From the NCBI RefSeq assembly GCF_021352225.1, contig NZ_JAAUVI010000001.1, forward strand, positions 840,191 through 904,190: a DNA stretch of 64,000 nucleotides. Reading direction: 5' to 3'. The stretch is from Methylobacterium sp. C25 (GTDB taxonomy: Bacteria; Pseudomonadota; Alphaproteobacteria; Rhizobiales; Beijerinckiaceae). The translations under genes and the position numbers were made by a program. How positions within the stretch are numbered: the stretch's first letter is position 1; the number at the start of each line of letters is the position of its first letter. The notes under the pieces are model-generated. The model worked only from the letters and a program-made list of their open reading frames with translations. It was not told where the DNA came from and made no database searches. Shown one piece after another: positions 17,119 through 25,672 of this stretch.

Positions 17119-17157
17119 GCAGCGCTTCAGACTGCTCCGCAATCGAGGAGACACGCG

Positions 17158-17820
17158 TTGCGCCTGCTTGTTGTCGAGGATGATCCCATCCTGTCGGATG
17201 GTCTCAAGGTTGGGCTCGGCCTGTCCGGCGCGACCGTCGATTGCGTCGCGACGTGCGAGGATGCGGCCGCGGCTCTCCTGACCAGCGAATTCTCGGCCGT
17301 CGTGCTCGATCTGATGCTCCCCGACGGCACGGGCCTCGACGTCCTGCGTGCCATGCGGGCCCGGGGGGATCGCACGCCGGTGGTGCTGCTGACGGCGCGC
17401 GACGCGGTCACCGACCGGATCGCCGGGCTCGACGGCGGCGCGGACGACTACATCGGCAAGCCGTTCGATCTCGACGAGCTCTCTGCCCGCATCCGGGCGG
17501 TGGTGCGCCGCGCCGCCGGCCGGGCCTCGGCCGCCCTGGTCCATGGCGGCATCCGGCTCGATCCGGGCAGCTTCGCGGTGAGCGTGGACGACAGGCCAGT
17601 TCCGGTCTCGCGGCGCGAGTTCATGGTGCTCGGCGCCCTGATGGAGCGCCCGAGCGTCCTGCACTCCAAGTCCGATCTAGAGGAGAGGCTCTACGGCTGG
17701 CAGGAAGAGGTCGAGAGCAACGCCGTGGAGGTCCACATCCACAACCTGCGCGCCAAGATCGGGCGGCAGGCCATCGAGACGGTGCGCGGCCTCGGCTACC
17801 GGATGAGGGCCGTCGCATGA
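17158..17820 (+). CDS. OmpR-family response regulator (QseB/PmrA/TctD type)
   Basis: A 220-residue response regulator. The receiver domain (residues 1-115) has the acidic pair EDD at 7-9, the phosphoacceptor Asp51 in VVLDLMLPDG and the Lys in YIGKPFD. The C-terminal winged-helix domain ends with the typical VEVHIHNLRAKIG and TVRGLGYRM. Translation begins at a TTG preceded by GAGGAG, giving the family's standard N-terminus MRLLVVEDD. It overlaps its kinase gene by ATGA, so the two are translationally coupled. The PmrA-like box just upstream suggests autoregulation. Confidence 0.93.
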   Translation: MRLLVVEDDPILSDGLKVGLGLSGATVDCVATCEDAAAALLTSEFSAVVLDLMLPDGTGLDVLRAMRARGDRTPVVLLTARDAVTDRIAGLDGGADDYIGKPFDLDELSARIRAVVRRAAGRASAALVHGGIRLDPGSFAVSVDDRPVPVSRREFMVLGALMERPSVLHSKSDLEERLYGWQEEVESNAVEVHIHNLRAKIGRQAIETVRGLGYRMRAVA

Positions 17821-19133
17821 CCGCGCTTCGCACCAGGCTCTTCGCCATCCTCGTCGTCGCCACCGGCCTGATCTGGCTGAGCGCGGTGCTGTGGATCTAC
17901 GTCAGCTCCAAGCGCGAGGTGGAGCATTTCGTCGACACACAGCTCCAGGAAGCCGCCCGCATGGTGATCTCGGTGGCCGACAAGGTCACTCCGGGCTCCC
18001 GAACCGGCGCACCCGAGACGCCGATCCCGGCGCTGGGTTACGAGCACCAACTCACCTGCCAGATCTGGTCGCTATCGGGCAGCATGCTGGCTCGCTCCAG
18101 CGGCGCCCCGGAGCACCGCATGACGGACACGCCTTCCGGTTACTCGGAGCGTGAGATCAACGGTGAGACCTGGCGCGTCTTCACCCTGGAGGACCCGGGC
18201 AAGGGCCTCCGCGTCATGGTCGGCGACCGGCTCGGCATGCGCGAGCGACTGGCCACCGACCTGGTGCGCAGCTTCCTGATGCCGATGATCCTCGTGGTGC
18301 CGCTGCTCGGCCTCCTGATCTGGGTGAGCCTCGGACGCGGCCTTCGACCGCTGCGCCGCATGGCGCGCGACCTCGCGGCACGCGACGCCGACGACATGCG
18401 CCCGATCGATGCCGGGCGCGCGCCGGCCGAGGTACGGCCGCTCGCCGATGCCCTCAACGCCCTTTTCCTGAAAGTGGAGACGGCGCGCCGGCACGAACGG
18501 ACGGTGACCGCCTTCGCAGCCCACGAGTTGCGCACGCCGCTGGCGGGGCTGAAGACGCAGGCCCAGGTCGCCATGGCGAGCACCGACCCCGGTATCGTGC
18601 AGGCGGCGCTCCGCCAGATCCTCGCAGCCGTCGACCAAACCACCCGGCTGGTGCGCCAACTCCTCGACGCCGCGCGGCTCGATGCCGAAACGGAGATGCG
18701 CCCGCTGATCGATGTCGAGGTCGGCCCCCTGATCGCCGAGACGGTTGGCGGCATGCGGGTCGGGGACGGCATCCGGACGATCGTCGACCCGCGCCTCGCC
18801 GATCTCAGGATGAGAGGCGATCCGGAAAGCCTGCGCCTCGCCATCCGCAACCTCCACGAGAACGCGATCCAGCACATGAGCACCGGCACGGTCGAATGGG
18901 GCCTGAGTCCCACCGGAGCCGGCTTCTTCGTGCGTGACGAAGGACCGGGCATCCCGGAGGAGGAACTTCCGCACGTCACGACCCGCTTCTTCCGCGGGCG
19001 CCACAAAAGCGCATCGGGAAGCGGCCTCGGTCTGGCGATCACCGAGATGGCCGCGCGCCGCTCGCGTCTCGCCTTGCGGCTGCGCAACCGCCCGGATGGC
19101 TCCGGCCTGCAGGTGGACCTCGACGCGGCTTGA
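17817..19133 (+). CDS. Sensor histidine kinase partner
   Basis: A 438-residue membrane histidine kinase of the QseC/TctE type. Two membrane helices (about residues 9-31 and 158-178) bracket a periplasmic sensor domain of about 125 residues. A HAMP-like region and a HisKA domain follow, with phospho-His in FAAHELRTPLAGL, the N box NLHENAIQHM, the G1 box RDEGPGIPEEEL and G2 SGSGLGLAI. The periplasmic part is of the short 2CSK type without cache features. It starts inside the response regulator gene (ATGA). The signal is unknown; linkage to an L,D-transpeptidase suggests cell-envelope status (inference). Confidence 0.92.
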   Translation: MTALRTRLFAILVVATGLIWLSAVLWIYVSSKREVEHFVDTQLQEAARMVISVADKVTPGSRTGAPETPIPALGYEHQLTCQIWSLSGSMLARSSGAPEHRMTDTPSGYSEREINGETWRVFTLEDPGKGLRVMVGDRLGMRERLATDLVRSFLMPMILVVPLLGLLIWVSLGRGLRPLRRMARDLAARDADDMRPIDAGRAPAEVRPLADALNALFLKVETARRHERTVTAFAAHELRTPLAGLKTQAQVAMASTDPGIVQAALRQILAAVDQTTRLVRQLLDAARLDAETEMRPLIDVEVGPLIAETVGGMRVGDGIRTIVDPRLADLRMRGDPESLRLAIRNLHENAIQHMSTGTVEWGLSPTGAGFFVRDEGPGIPEEELPHVTTRFFRGRHKSASGSGLGLAITEMAARRSRLALRLRNRPDGSGLQVDLDAA

Positions 19134-19181
19134 GGCCGGCAAGGCTTGTGATCGGGATTGTCGGCGACCGATCGATCCTCG

Positions 19182-20528
19182 TCACCGCTCACGCCAAGCC
19201 TTGGCGACCTGATCGGAAATGGGCTTGGTGAGGTAGCTCAGCACCGAGCGTTCTCCCAATTGCACGAAGCTCTCCACGGGCATGCCCGGCACCAGGCGCG
19301 CGCCACCGAGCCGGTCCAGCTGATCCGGGAGGACACGAATGCGCACGGTGTAATAGCTCGCGCCGGTTTTGGGGTCGGTCACCACGTCTGCCGAGACGCG
19401 GCTGACCACGCCTTCGATCTCGGGCGTGGTCCGTTGGTTGAATGCCGAGAAGCGCAGCACGGCCCTCTGATCGAGGCGCACGTTGTCGATGTCCTGAGGT
19501 TGAATGCGCGCCTCGACCGCGAGTTGATCGGCCGAGGGCACGATCAACATCGCCGGCTCGTTGGGAGTCACCAGGCCGCCGACCGTATGCACCGTCAGCT
19601 GATGGACGGTTCCGCTCTGGGGTGCGCGCAGTTCGACCCGTTTGAGCTGATCCTCGGCGGCGATGCGCTTCTCGACCAGTTCCGAGCGCTTGCCGCGGAT
19701 CTCGGCGAGGTCCTTGCCGGATTCGGTGCGCAGATCCTGGTCGATCTGCAGGATCTGCAATTCGGTTTCGGTAATCTTGCCTTTTGCCGAGGCGGTCTGC
19801 GCGATGAGCTGCCCGCGCTCGCCCTCCAGCCGGGCACCGTCCCGTTCCAGCAGGGTGACCCGCGAGAAGGGCACGAGGTTCTTGGCGTAGAGCTGGCGCA
19901 CGCCGGCCAGCTCACTCTGGATAAGTGCGATCTCCCGCTCTTTAGCCGCTGCCTGCTGCGTCAGGCCCCCGATTTCCTCGCGGAGCTGGGCCATCCGCTC
20001 GCGCAATTGCGCCTTCTGCCCTGCGCGTGCCGTGATGCGGAGGACGAACAGACGTGCCTCCCCGTCGATCAGCCGGGCCACCGTCGGATCGGCGATCTTC
20101 TCGAGGAGCTCGGGCGGGAACATGACTGTCGCCGCCCCGTCGCGCTCGGCCTCGTCGCGCGCGCCTCGGGCTGCAAGCTCATCCAACGCTTTGACGATGA
20201 TATCGAGATTGGCGCGGGTCTGGGTCTGGTCCAGTCGCACCAGCACCTGCCCGGCCGCGACGGCCTGACCTTCGCGGACCAACAGTTCGCCGACGACCCC
20301 TCCGGTGGGGTGTTGCACCTTCTTCACGTCCGACTCGACGACGAGCTGACCTGGCGCGATGAGGGCGCCTGAAATCTGAGTGAAGGTCGCCCAGCCACCG
20401 ATACCGAAGACGAGCACACCGCTGAGCCCGAGGGCCACGGCGAGATGGCGGCGGATCGAGGCCTGAGCCTGCGATCCATAGTTGACCGGCACGGCAAGCA
20501 GCCCCGAGCTTGCCGCGGCGCTGCTCAT
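19182..20528 (-). CDS. HlyD-family type I secretion periplasmic adaptor
   Basis: A 448-residue membrane fusion protein. One N-terminal membrane helix (about residues 33-53) is followed by the lipoyl-like half GQLVVESDVKKVQHPTGGVV, a long coiled-coil hairpin of about 180 residues rich in Glu, Arg and Gln, and the C-terminal HlyD signature around RAPQSGTVHQLTVHTVGGLV and PGMPVESFVQLGERSVLSYL. It links the inner-membrane ABC exporter to an outer-membrane TolC-type channel. Its start overlaps the stop of the ABC gene by 4 bp, so both are one operon. No TolC homologue or RTX substrate is present nearby. Confidence 0.93.
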   Translation of the reverse strand: MSSAAASSGLLAVPVNYGSQAQASIRRHLAVALGLSGVLVFGIGGWATFTQISGALIAPGQLVVESDVKKVQHPTGGVVGELLVREGQAVAAGQVLVRLDQTQTRANLDIIVKALDELAARGARDEAERDGAATVMFPPELLEKIADPTVARLIDGEARLFVLRITARAGQKAQLRERMAQLREEIGGLTQQAAAKEREIALIQSELAGVRQLYAKNLVPFSRVTLLERDGARLEGERGQLIAQTASAKGKITETELQILQIDQDLRTESGKDLAEIRGKRSELVEKRIAAEDQLKRVELRAPQSGTVHQLTVHTVGGLVTPNEPAMLIVPSADQLAVEARIQPQDIDNVRLDQRAVLRFSAFNQRTTPEIEGVVSRVSADVVTDPKTGASYYTVRIRVLPDQLDRLGGARLVPGMPVESFVQLGERSVLSYLTKPISDQVAKAWRER

Positions 20529-22306
20529 CGCAGACTTCCTTGGGTGGCGCGTGCGCCGACATCCTCGGGCCTGGCCGGCATCTGCGCAGGCGGCGCAGGA
20601 GGCATGGTCTGGAGCACGCGCCTGAGCACCTCTTCTTTCGGGCCGAAGGCGTGGACGCGCCCGTCTGTCATCATCAGGACGAGGTCGACGGCGGCCAGCG
20701 CGCTGGGCCGGTGGGCTACGACGATGCAGATCCCACCGCGCCGACGGACGCCGAGGATGGCCTGTGTCAGGGCATGCTCACCCACGGCATCGAGATTGGC
20801 GTTAGGCTCGTCGAGAATGACGAGGAACGGCTCGCCGTAGAGGGCACGGGCCAGGCCGACCCGCTGGCGCTGACCGGCCGAAAGGCCGGAGCCGCCTTCA
20901 CCGAGTCGTGTGTCGTAACCATCCGACAGGCGAAGGATCAGTTCGTGCACGCCGGCAGCCTGCGCCGCCGCAATGACGGCCTCTGCGGAGGCGGCCGGAT
21001 CGAAGCGTGCGATGTTCTCGGAGATGGTACCGGCAAAGAGCTCGACCTCCTGGGGCAGAAAGCCGAGATGGGGACCGAGATCCACGGCCGACCATTGCTC
21101 CAAGGCGGCCCCGTCGAGACGGACTTTCCCGCGCACGGCCGGCCAGATCCCGGCCAGGCAGCGCGCGAGCGTGGACTTGCCGGAGGCTGAAAGGCCTATG
21201 ATTCCCAGCCCCTGACCGGCCTGAAGCACGAGGCTGACGTCGTGGACGATCAGGCGCGGCACGCCGGGGGGCGCGACGCTAACCGCTTCGGCGACGAGCG
21301 ATCGCCGCGGCGCCGGCAGAGCGTGTAGCGGGCGCGATGGGGGAATGCGGGTAAGCAGGTCGGCGAGGCGCCGCCAGCTCTGACGGGCTTGGACGAAGCC
21401 CTTCCAATTCGCGATGGCCTGTTCGGCAGGCGCAAGCGCGCGAGAGACCAGAATCGAGGAGGCGATGATGATGCCGCCGGTGGCCATGTTGTTGATCACG
21501 AGCCACGCGCCCAATGCCAGCACGCCCGATTGCAGAACCATCCGAAAGGTCTTGGATAGGGTGGCGTAGCCGCCGGTCGCGTCGGAGAGGCTCTGTTGGG
21601 CCTGAAGATGGTCGTCGTTGGCGCGAACCCATCTGTTCGCGAAACGCCCTTGCATGCCCAAGGCCTGCAGGACTTCCGCGTTTCGACGGCCTGCCTCGGC
21701 TAACGCGTTGCGCTGCTGCATCGATCGGGTGGCGGACAGGGTCGGCTGGCGCGTCGCGCGGTCGGTCAGCACCGTGAGGCCCGCGAGCACGAAGACCCCC
21801 GCGAGGGCCATGATGCCGAGCAGGGGATGAAACAGGAAGCAGACGAACAGGTAGATCGGCATCCAGGGCAGGTCGAAGAAGGCGCTCGGCCCGGACCCGG
21901 ACATGAAGCTGCGCACCGCATCGAGGTCACGTAGCGGCAGCAGACCATCGCCAGGCAGGCTGCCCTTCAGCGGTGCCTTGACGACGAGTTCGAAGACGCG
22001 GCCCCCGAGGTCTTCGTTCAGGCTAGCCGCCGTACGGGCGAAGATGCGGGCACGGAGCATCTCGAGCACACCCTGGAAGGCATAGAGCGCCAGGGCCAAC
22101 ATCAGTAGGCCCGTCAGGGTGGGAACGGATCGGCTAGGAATGACCCGGTCGTAGACTTCGAGCATGAAGAACGAGCCGGTGAGATAGAGGAGGTTGATGA
22201 GCCCGCTCATCACGGCAGTGCCGAGGAAAGCCGCGCGACAGCGCCTCAATGCGAGCCGCAGCTCCGCCTCACCTGAATCGGCTCGCTGCTCGAGGCCTCT
22301 AACCAA
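20525..22306 (-). CDS. Type I secretion system permease/ATPase (PrtD-type)
   Basis: A 593-residue fused ABC exporter of the PrtD/LapB class. The membrane domain begins with ALRRCRAAFLGTAVMSGLIN and FFMLEVYDRVIPSRSVPT, the standard PrtD opening, and has about five to six helices. The ATPase domain has Walker A GLSASGKST, the Q loop FLPQEVELFAG, signature LSAGQRQRVGLARAL and Walker B FLVILDEPNANLD. I prefer the TTG at 22306, which has an AGGAAGGA site 5 bases upstream; the frame is open to a TTG at 22402. It lacks the N-terminal peptidase-like domain, as expected for exporters of RTX-type or protease substrates. The substrate is not encoded here. Confidence 0.9.
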   Translation of the reverse strand: MVRGLEQRADSGEAELRLALRRCRAAFLGTAVMSGLINLLYLTGSFFMLEVYDRVIPSRSVPTLTGLLMLALALYAFQGVLEMLRARIFARTAASLNEDLGGRVFELVVKAPLKGSLPGDGLLPLRDLDAVRSFMSGSGPSAFFDLPWMPIYLFVCFLFHPLLGIMALAGVFVLAGLTVLTDRATRQPTLSATRSMQQRNALAEAGRRNAEVLQALGMQGRFANRWVRANDDHLQAQQSLSDATGGYATLSKTFRMVLQSGVLALGAWLVINNMATGGIIIASSILVSRALAPAEQAIANWKGFVQARQSWRRLADLLTRIPPSRPLHALPAPRRSLVAEAVSVAPPGVPRLIVHDVSLVLQAGQGLGIIGLSASGKSTLARCLAGIWPAVRGKVRLDGAALEQWSAVDLGPHLGFLPQEVELFAGTISENIARFDPAASAEAVIAAAQAAGVHELILRLSDGYDTRLGEGGSGLSAGQRQRVGLARALYGEPFLVILDEPNANLDAVGEHALTQAILGVRRRGGICIVVAHRPSALAAVDLVLMMTDGRVHAFGPKEEVLRRVLQTMPPAPPAQMPARPEDVGARATQGSLR

Positions 22307-22500
22307 TCCGTCCTTCCTCGCCTGCGCTTCAGGACCGCGAGTGGAAGTCCGCAACACCTGGACTGCGTTCGGGCAACCCGAACACAGTGTCTTCGCAAGC
22401 AAGAAGAATGCGCGGCGTTGCAGGCCCTGCCGCGCGCGACTTCGGGACGCGCTCCCATCGGGAAGGTTCGACAGCAGCCGATCGTCAATGACGTCGACGT

Positions 22501-22521
22501 CGCGCGAATGAAATTCGCGCG
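22501..22521. repeat. Perfect 9 bp inverted repeat
   Basis: CGCGCGAAT-GAA-ATTCGCGCG forms a hairpin with a 3-base loop between tRNA-Glu and the type I secretion operon, both transcribed leftward. There is no U-tract. It could be the end of the tRNA transcript or an operator of the secretion genes; sequence alone does not decide. Confidence 0.45.
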
Positions 22522-22592
22522 CCCGCCGGCAGGGGCAGCCGGATGGCAGCTGACTCGTCAGCCGCGCCGGATGTTCGTGGTTATGGAGGAAA

Positions 22593-22667
22593 TGGCGCGC
22601 CCTGCGGGAATCGAACCCGCCTTTTCAGCGTGAAAGGCTGACGTCCTAACCGATAGACGAAGGGCGC
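22593..22667 (-). tRNA. tRNA-Glu (anticodon TTC)
   Basis: On the minus strand the cloverleaf is complete: acceptor 7 bp GCGCCCT/AGGGCGC, D arm GTCTATCGGTTAGGAC, anticodon stem TCAGC/GCTGA around CTTTCAC (anticodon TTC, at 22632-22634), a 4-base variable loop and a T arm with GCGGG/CCCGC around TTCGATT. The CCA end is encoded (22593-22595). No integrase or attachment-site duplication is seen beside it. Confidence 0.97.
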
Positions 22668-22808
22668 TTGCTCTGGGCGGGTCGGTCTATAGTCGGCTCG
22701 GGCGGCCACGGCAACGGTCTTCCGTTCAGGTCGGGCCGGCAAGGACGGCTTGACGTGACGGGCGGATGCCGGTCTGAGGCCGAGCGAGTTCATTTTCACG
22801 AGCGGTCC

Positions 22809-23615
22809 ATGACATCCCGACGCGACGGTCCGCCCCGGTCTTCCGGCCCAGGCCGGTTCCGGTACCGGCCCCAGGGCCATCGGCCGGCCGGACCGGCAGC
22901 CCGCGAGGGGCTCGACCACGTCGTGCTCTACGGCTGGCATCCGGTCTCCGAGGCGCTGGCCAACACGGAGCGCGGTCTGCATCGGCTTCTCGCCACGGAG
23001 AACGGCGCGGCGCGCCTCCGCGAAGAGCTCGGCACGCTCCGCATCGAGCCCGAGCTGGTCAAGCCGAGCGCGATCAACGCGCTGCTCGGCCCCGACGCCG
23101 TGCATCAGGGGCTCTATCTCGAAGCCGAGCACCTGCCGGCGCCAGGGATCGATTCCGTGCCGCAGGACGCGCTGCTGGTGGCCCTCGACCAGATCACCGA
23201 TCCACACAATGTCGGGGCAATCGTGCGCACGGCGGCGGCCTTCGGCGTCACGGCGATCGTCACCACCGCGCGGCATGCGCCGAACGCCACCGGCGTCATG
23301 GCGAAATCCGCCTCGGGCGGGCTGGAGCACGTGCCGTTGATCGTGGTGCGAAACCTCGCCGAGGCCCTGATCGCGCTGGGCGAGCGCGGCTTCACGCGGA
23401 TCGGACTGGATTCGGAGGCCGATACGAATCTCGACGCCGTGAAGACCGCCGCGGGCATGGTCGTCGTGCTCGGCGCCGAGGGCAAGGGCCTGCGCCAGCG
23501 CACCCGCGAATGCTGCGACGTGCTCGCCCGCATCGATTTCACCGGGGCGATCCGCAGCGTGAACGTCTCGAATGCCGCTGCCATCAGTCTCTACGCGCTG
23601 ACCCGCGGACGGTGA
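22809..23615 (+). CDS. rlmB: 23S rRNA 2'-O-methyltransferase RlmB (SpoU family)
   Basis: A 268-residue SpoU-class (SPOUT) methyltransferase that methylates the ribose of G2251 in 23S rRNA. The N-terminal substrate-binding domain begins after about 35 basic, Arg/Pro-rich residues with LYGWHPVSEAL. The catalytic knot has motif 1 DQITDPHNVGAIVRTAAAFG, motif 2 VLGAEGKGL, and motif 3 SVNVSNAAAISLYAL. The start at 22809 is the first Met after tRNA-Glu in frame with the conserved part; upstream residues overlap the tRNA and were excluded. Confidence 0.94.
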   Translation: MTSRRDGPPRSSGPGRFRYRPQGHRPAGPAAREGLDHVVLYGWHPVSEALANTERGLHRLLATENGAARLREELGTLRIEPELVKPSAINALLGPDAVHQGLYLEAEHLPAPGIDSVPQDALLVALDQITDPHNVGAIVRTAAAFGVTAIVTTARHAPNATGVMAKSASGGLEHVPLIVVRNLAEALIALGERGFTRIGLDSEADTNLDAVKTAAGMVVVLGAEGKGLRQRTRECCDVLARIDFTGAIRSVNVSNAAAISLYALTRGR

Positions 23616-23664
23616 TGTCGGAGGTGACCCCCGCGGCTGGCGCCGCAAGGGTCGTCCGCCGGAT

Positions 23665-25572
23665 CTAGGCCGCGATCGCCTCCCGGACCTTGTGCGCGAG
23701 GCCTTCGAGGGTGAAGGGCTTGCCGATCAGCTTCACGTCCGCGTCGATCACGCCGTTATGGACGATGGCGTTGCGGGTGTAGCCCGTCGTGAACAGCACC
23801 TTGAGGTCCGGCCGGCGCAGTCGCGCGGCATCGACGAGTTGGCGCCCGTTCATCTCCGGCATCACCACGTCGGTGAAGAGCAGCGCGATGTCGGGATGGG
23901 CGTCGAGCAGGCGGAGCGCCGTGGCGCCGCCCTCGGCATGGATCACCGTGTAGTTCAGGTCACGCAGCACCTCGACGGTGAGGCGGCGCACGGCGGGCTC
24001 GTCCTCCACCACGAGGATGATCTCAGTTGGACTCCCCTCGGGGACGGCAGCGGCACGGCCAGTTGCCTTTGGAGCCACGACCTCGGCCGGGCCAGCGAGA
24101 CGCGGCAGGTAGATCTTGACCGTCGTTCCGGTGCCGGGCTCGGAATAGATCTTCACGTGGCCCTCGGATTGCCGGACGAAGCCGAAGACCTGGCTGAGGC
24201 CCAGACCCGTGCCCTGGCCGACCTCCTTGGTGGTGAAGAACGGCTCGAAGGCCTTGGCCGCCACCTCGGGCGTCATGCCGGTGCCGGTATCGGTCACGGC
24301 GATCATCACGTACTGGCCCTGCGTGATGCCGAGATTGTCCGAGGCGTAGCCCTCGTCGATATACGCGTTGGCCGTCTCGATGGTCAGACGGCCGCCGGCC
24401 GGCATGGCGTCGCGGGCGTTGATGGCGAGGTTCAGGAGGGCGCTCTCGAGCTGGTGCGGATCGGCGCGCGTGCGCCAGAGGCCGCCGGCCTGGACCGTCT
24501 CGACCTGGACCGTCTCGCCGAGCGTGCGGCGCAGCAGCTCCGACATGCCGGAAACGAGCCGGTTCGGCTCGAGGAGCTCGGGCGCGAGCGGCTGCTTGCG
24601 GGCGAAGGCGAGGAGCCGATGCGTCAGCGTCGCGGCGCGGTTCGCGCCCTCCAGCCCCTGCTCGACATAGCGCTCGAATTGCCGCCCCGTGGCCGGCTCA
24701 CCGCGATCCGACTGGCGCTTCAGCATGTTCAGGTTGCCGACGATGATCGCCAGCATGTTGTTGAAGTCGTGGGCGAGGCCGCCGGTGAGCTGGCCCATCG
24801 CCTCCATCTTTTGCGCCTGCCGCAGCTGGGCCTCGAGCCGGTCACGGTTGGCGTTGGCGACGACAAGCTCGTCGTTGGTCTCGCGCAGCGCCTCGTAGGC
24901 ATTGGTCAGGCGGGCGTTGCGGCGGCGCGCGTCGGAGACGACGAAGGCCGCCAGTGCCACGATGAGGGCGACGGCAACGGCGATGGCGACCTCGACGATC
25001 ACGGTCATCGCACCAGCGGATCGGCGCAGGTCGAGGATGTGCTGGCGCGTGCGGGCATCGAGCTTGTCGGCGAGCGCGCGGGCACGTTCCATCAACGCAT
25101 TGCCGAGGCCGGTACGGACACGATTCAGGCTGCCTTCGACCTGCCCCGCCTTGCGCATCTCCACAGTCGTGCCGAGTTCGGAGAGCTTGTCCTTCATCAG
25201 CCGGCCGAAGGCGTCCAGGTCGGCAGCCTGGTCGGGCTCATCGACGAGGCCGGCACGGACACGGTCGAACCGGCTCTGCAGGGCTTCGATGGCATTCGTA
25301 TAGGGGGCGAGATAGGCGACATCCCCGGTCAGCAGGTAGCCGCGCTGGCCGGTCTCGGCATCCTGGAGGCCGGAGAACAGGCTGACGATATCGCCGCGTA
25401 CGTCGAGCAGGCGGCGCAGCTCGGCATCGCTCTGCTGCTGCGTGAAGACGAGCCAGGCCGTCGCCAGGACGATCGCGACCAGCAGCATGAAGCCGCCGAT
25501 GAGGGGAGCGAGTGCCTTCGCCGTCGAACGCCGGAGGCGAACATCCACGGCATGCGACTCGATCTCGGTCAT
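23665..25572 (-). CDS. Hybrid sensor histidine kinase with CHASE3 and receiver domains
   Basis: A 635-residue protein. Two membrane helices (about residues 22-45 and 186-210) enclose a periplasmic CHASE3-type helical domain (DAETGQRGYLLTGDVAYLAPY is diagnostic). A coiled-coil linker leads to the kinase core: phospho-His in GGLAHDFNNMLAIIVGNL, N box NLAINARDAMPAGG, G1 DTGTGM, and the G2 box GQGTGLGLSQVFGF. The C-terminal receiver domain (about residues 515-630) has VVEDEPAVRR and the phospho-Asp in LLFTDVVMPEMNG, and a Lys in LIGKPF. There is no DNA-binding partner next to it, so it is an orphan that likely signals through a phosphorelay encoded elsewhere. Confidence 0.93.
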   Translation of the reverse strand: MTEIESHAVDVRLRRSTAKALAPLIGGFMLLVAIVLATAWLVFTQQQSDAELRRLLDVRGDIVSLFSGLQDAETGQRGYLLTGDVAYLAPYTNAIEALQSRFDRVRAGLVDEPDQAADLDAFGRLMKDKLSELGTTVEMRKAGQVEGSLNRVRTGLGNALMERARALADKLDARTRQHILDLRRSAGAMTVIVEVAIAVAVALIVALAAFVVSDARRRNARLTNAYEALRETNDELVVANANRDRLEAQLRQAQKMEAMGQLTGGLAHDFNNMLAIIVGNLNMLKRQSDRGEPATGRQFERYVEQGLEGANRAATLTHRLLAFARKQPLAPELLEPNRLVSGMSELLRRTLGETVQVETVQAGGLWRTRADPHQLESALLNLAINARDAMPAGGRLTIETANAYIDEGYASDNLGITQGQYVMIAVTDTGTGMTPEVAAKAFEPFFTTKEVGQGTGLGLSQVFGFVRQSEGHVKIYSEPGTGTTVKIYLPRLAGPAEVVAPKATGRAAAVPEGSPTEIILVVEDEPAVRRLTVEVLRDLNYTVIHAEGGATALRLLDAHPDIALLFTDVVMPEMNGRQLVDAARLRRPDLKVLFTTGYTRNAIVHNGVIDADVKLIGKPFTLEGLAHKVREAIAA

Positions 25573-25672
25573 CAGACCTCGGGCGCCGCCGACCCGGGGC
25601 GCATTCAGAATAAACGGGTAGCGGCCTTGTCCGAATATCTCAAGTTGGCGTGCTGCGACTCCGCACTGTGAA

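Noticed and set aside
18062..19192. Long minus-strand frames opposite the histidine kinase
   Set aside because: They are antisense of a complete kinase gene and carry no recognisable domain.
22668..22808. N-terminal extension of rlmB to 22668
   Set aside because: It would start directly at the tRNA-Glu gene edge and adds residues with no family match.
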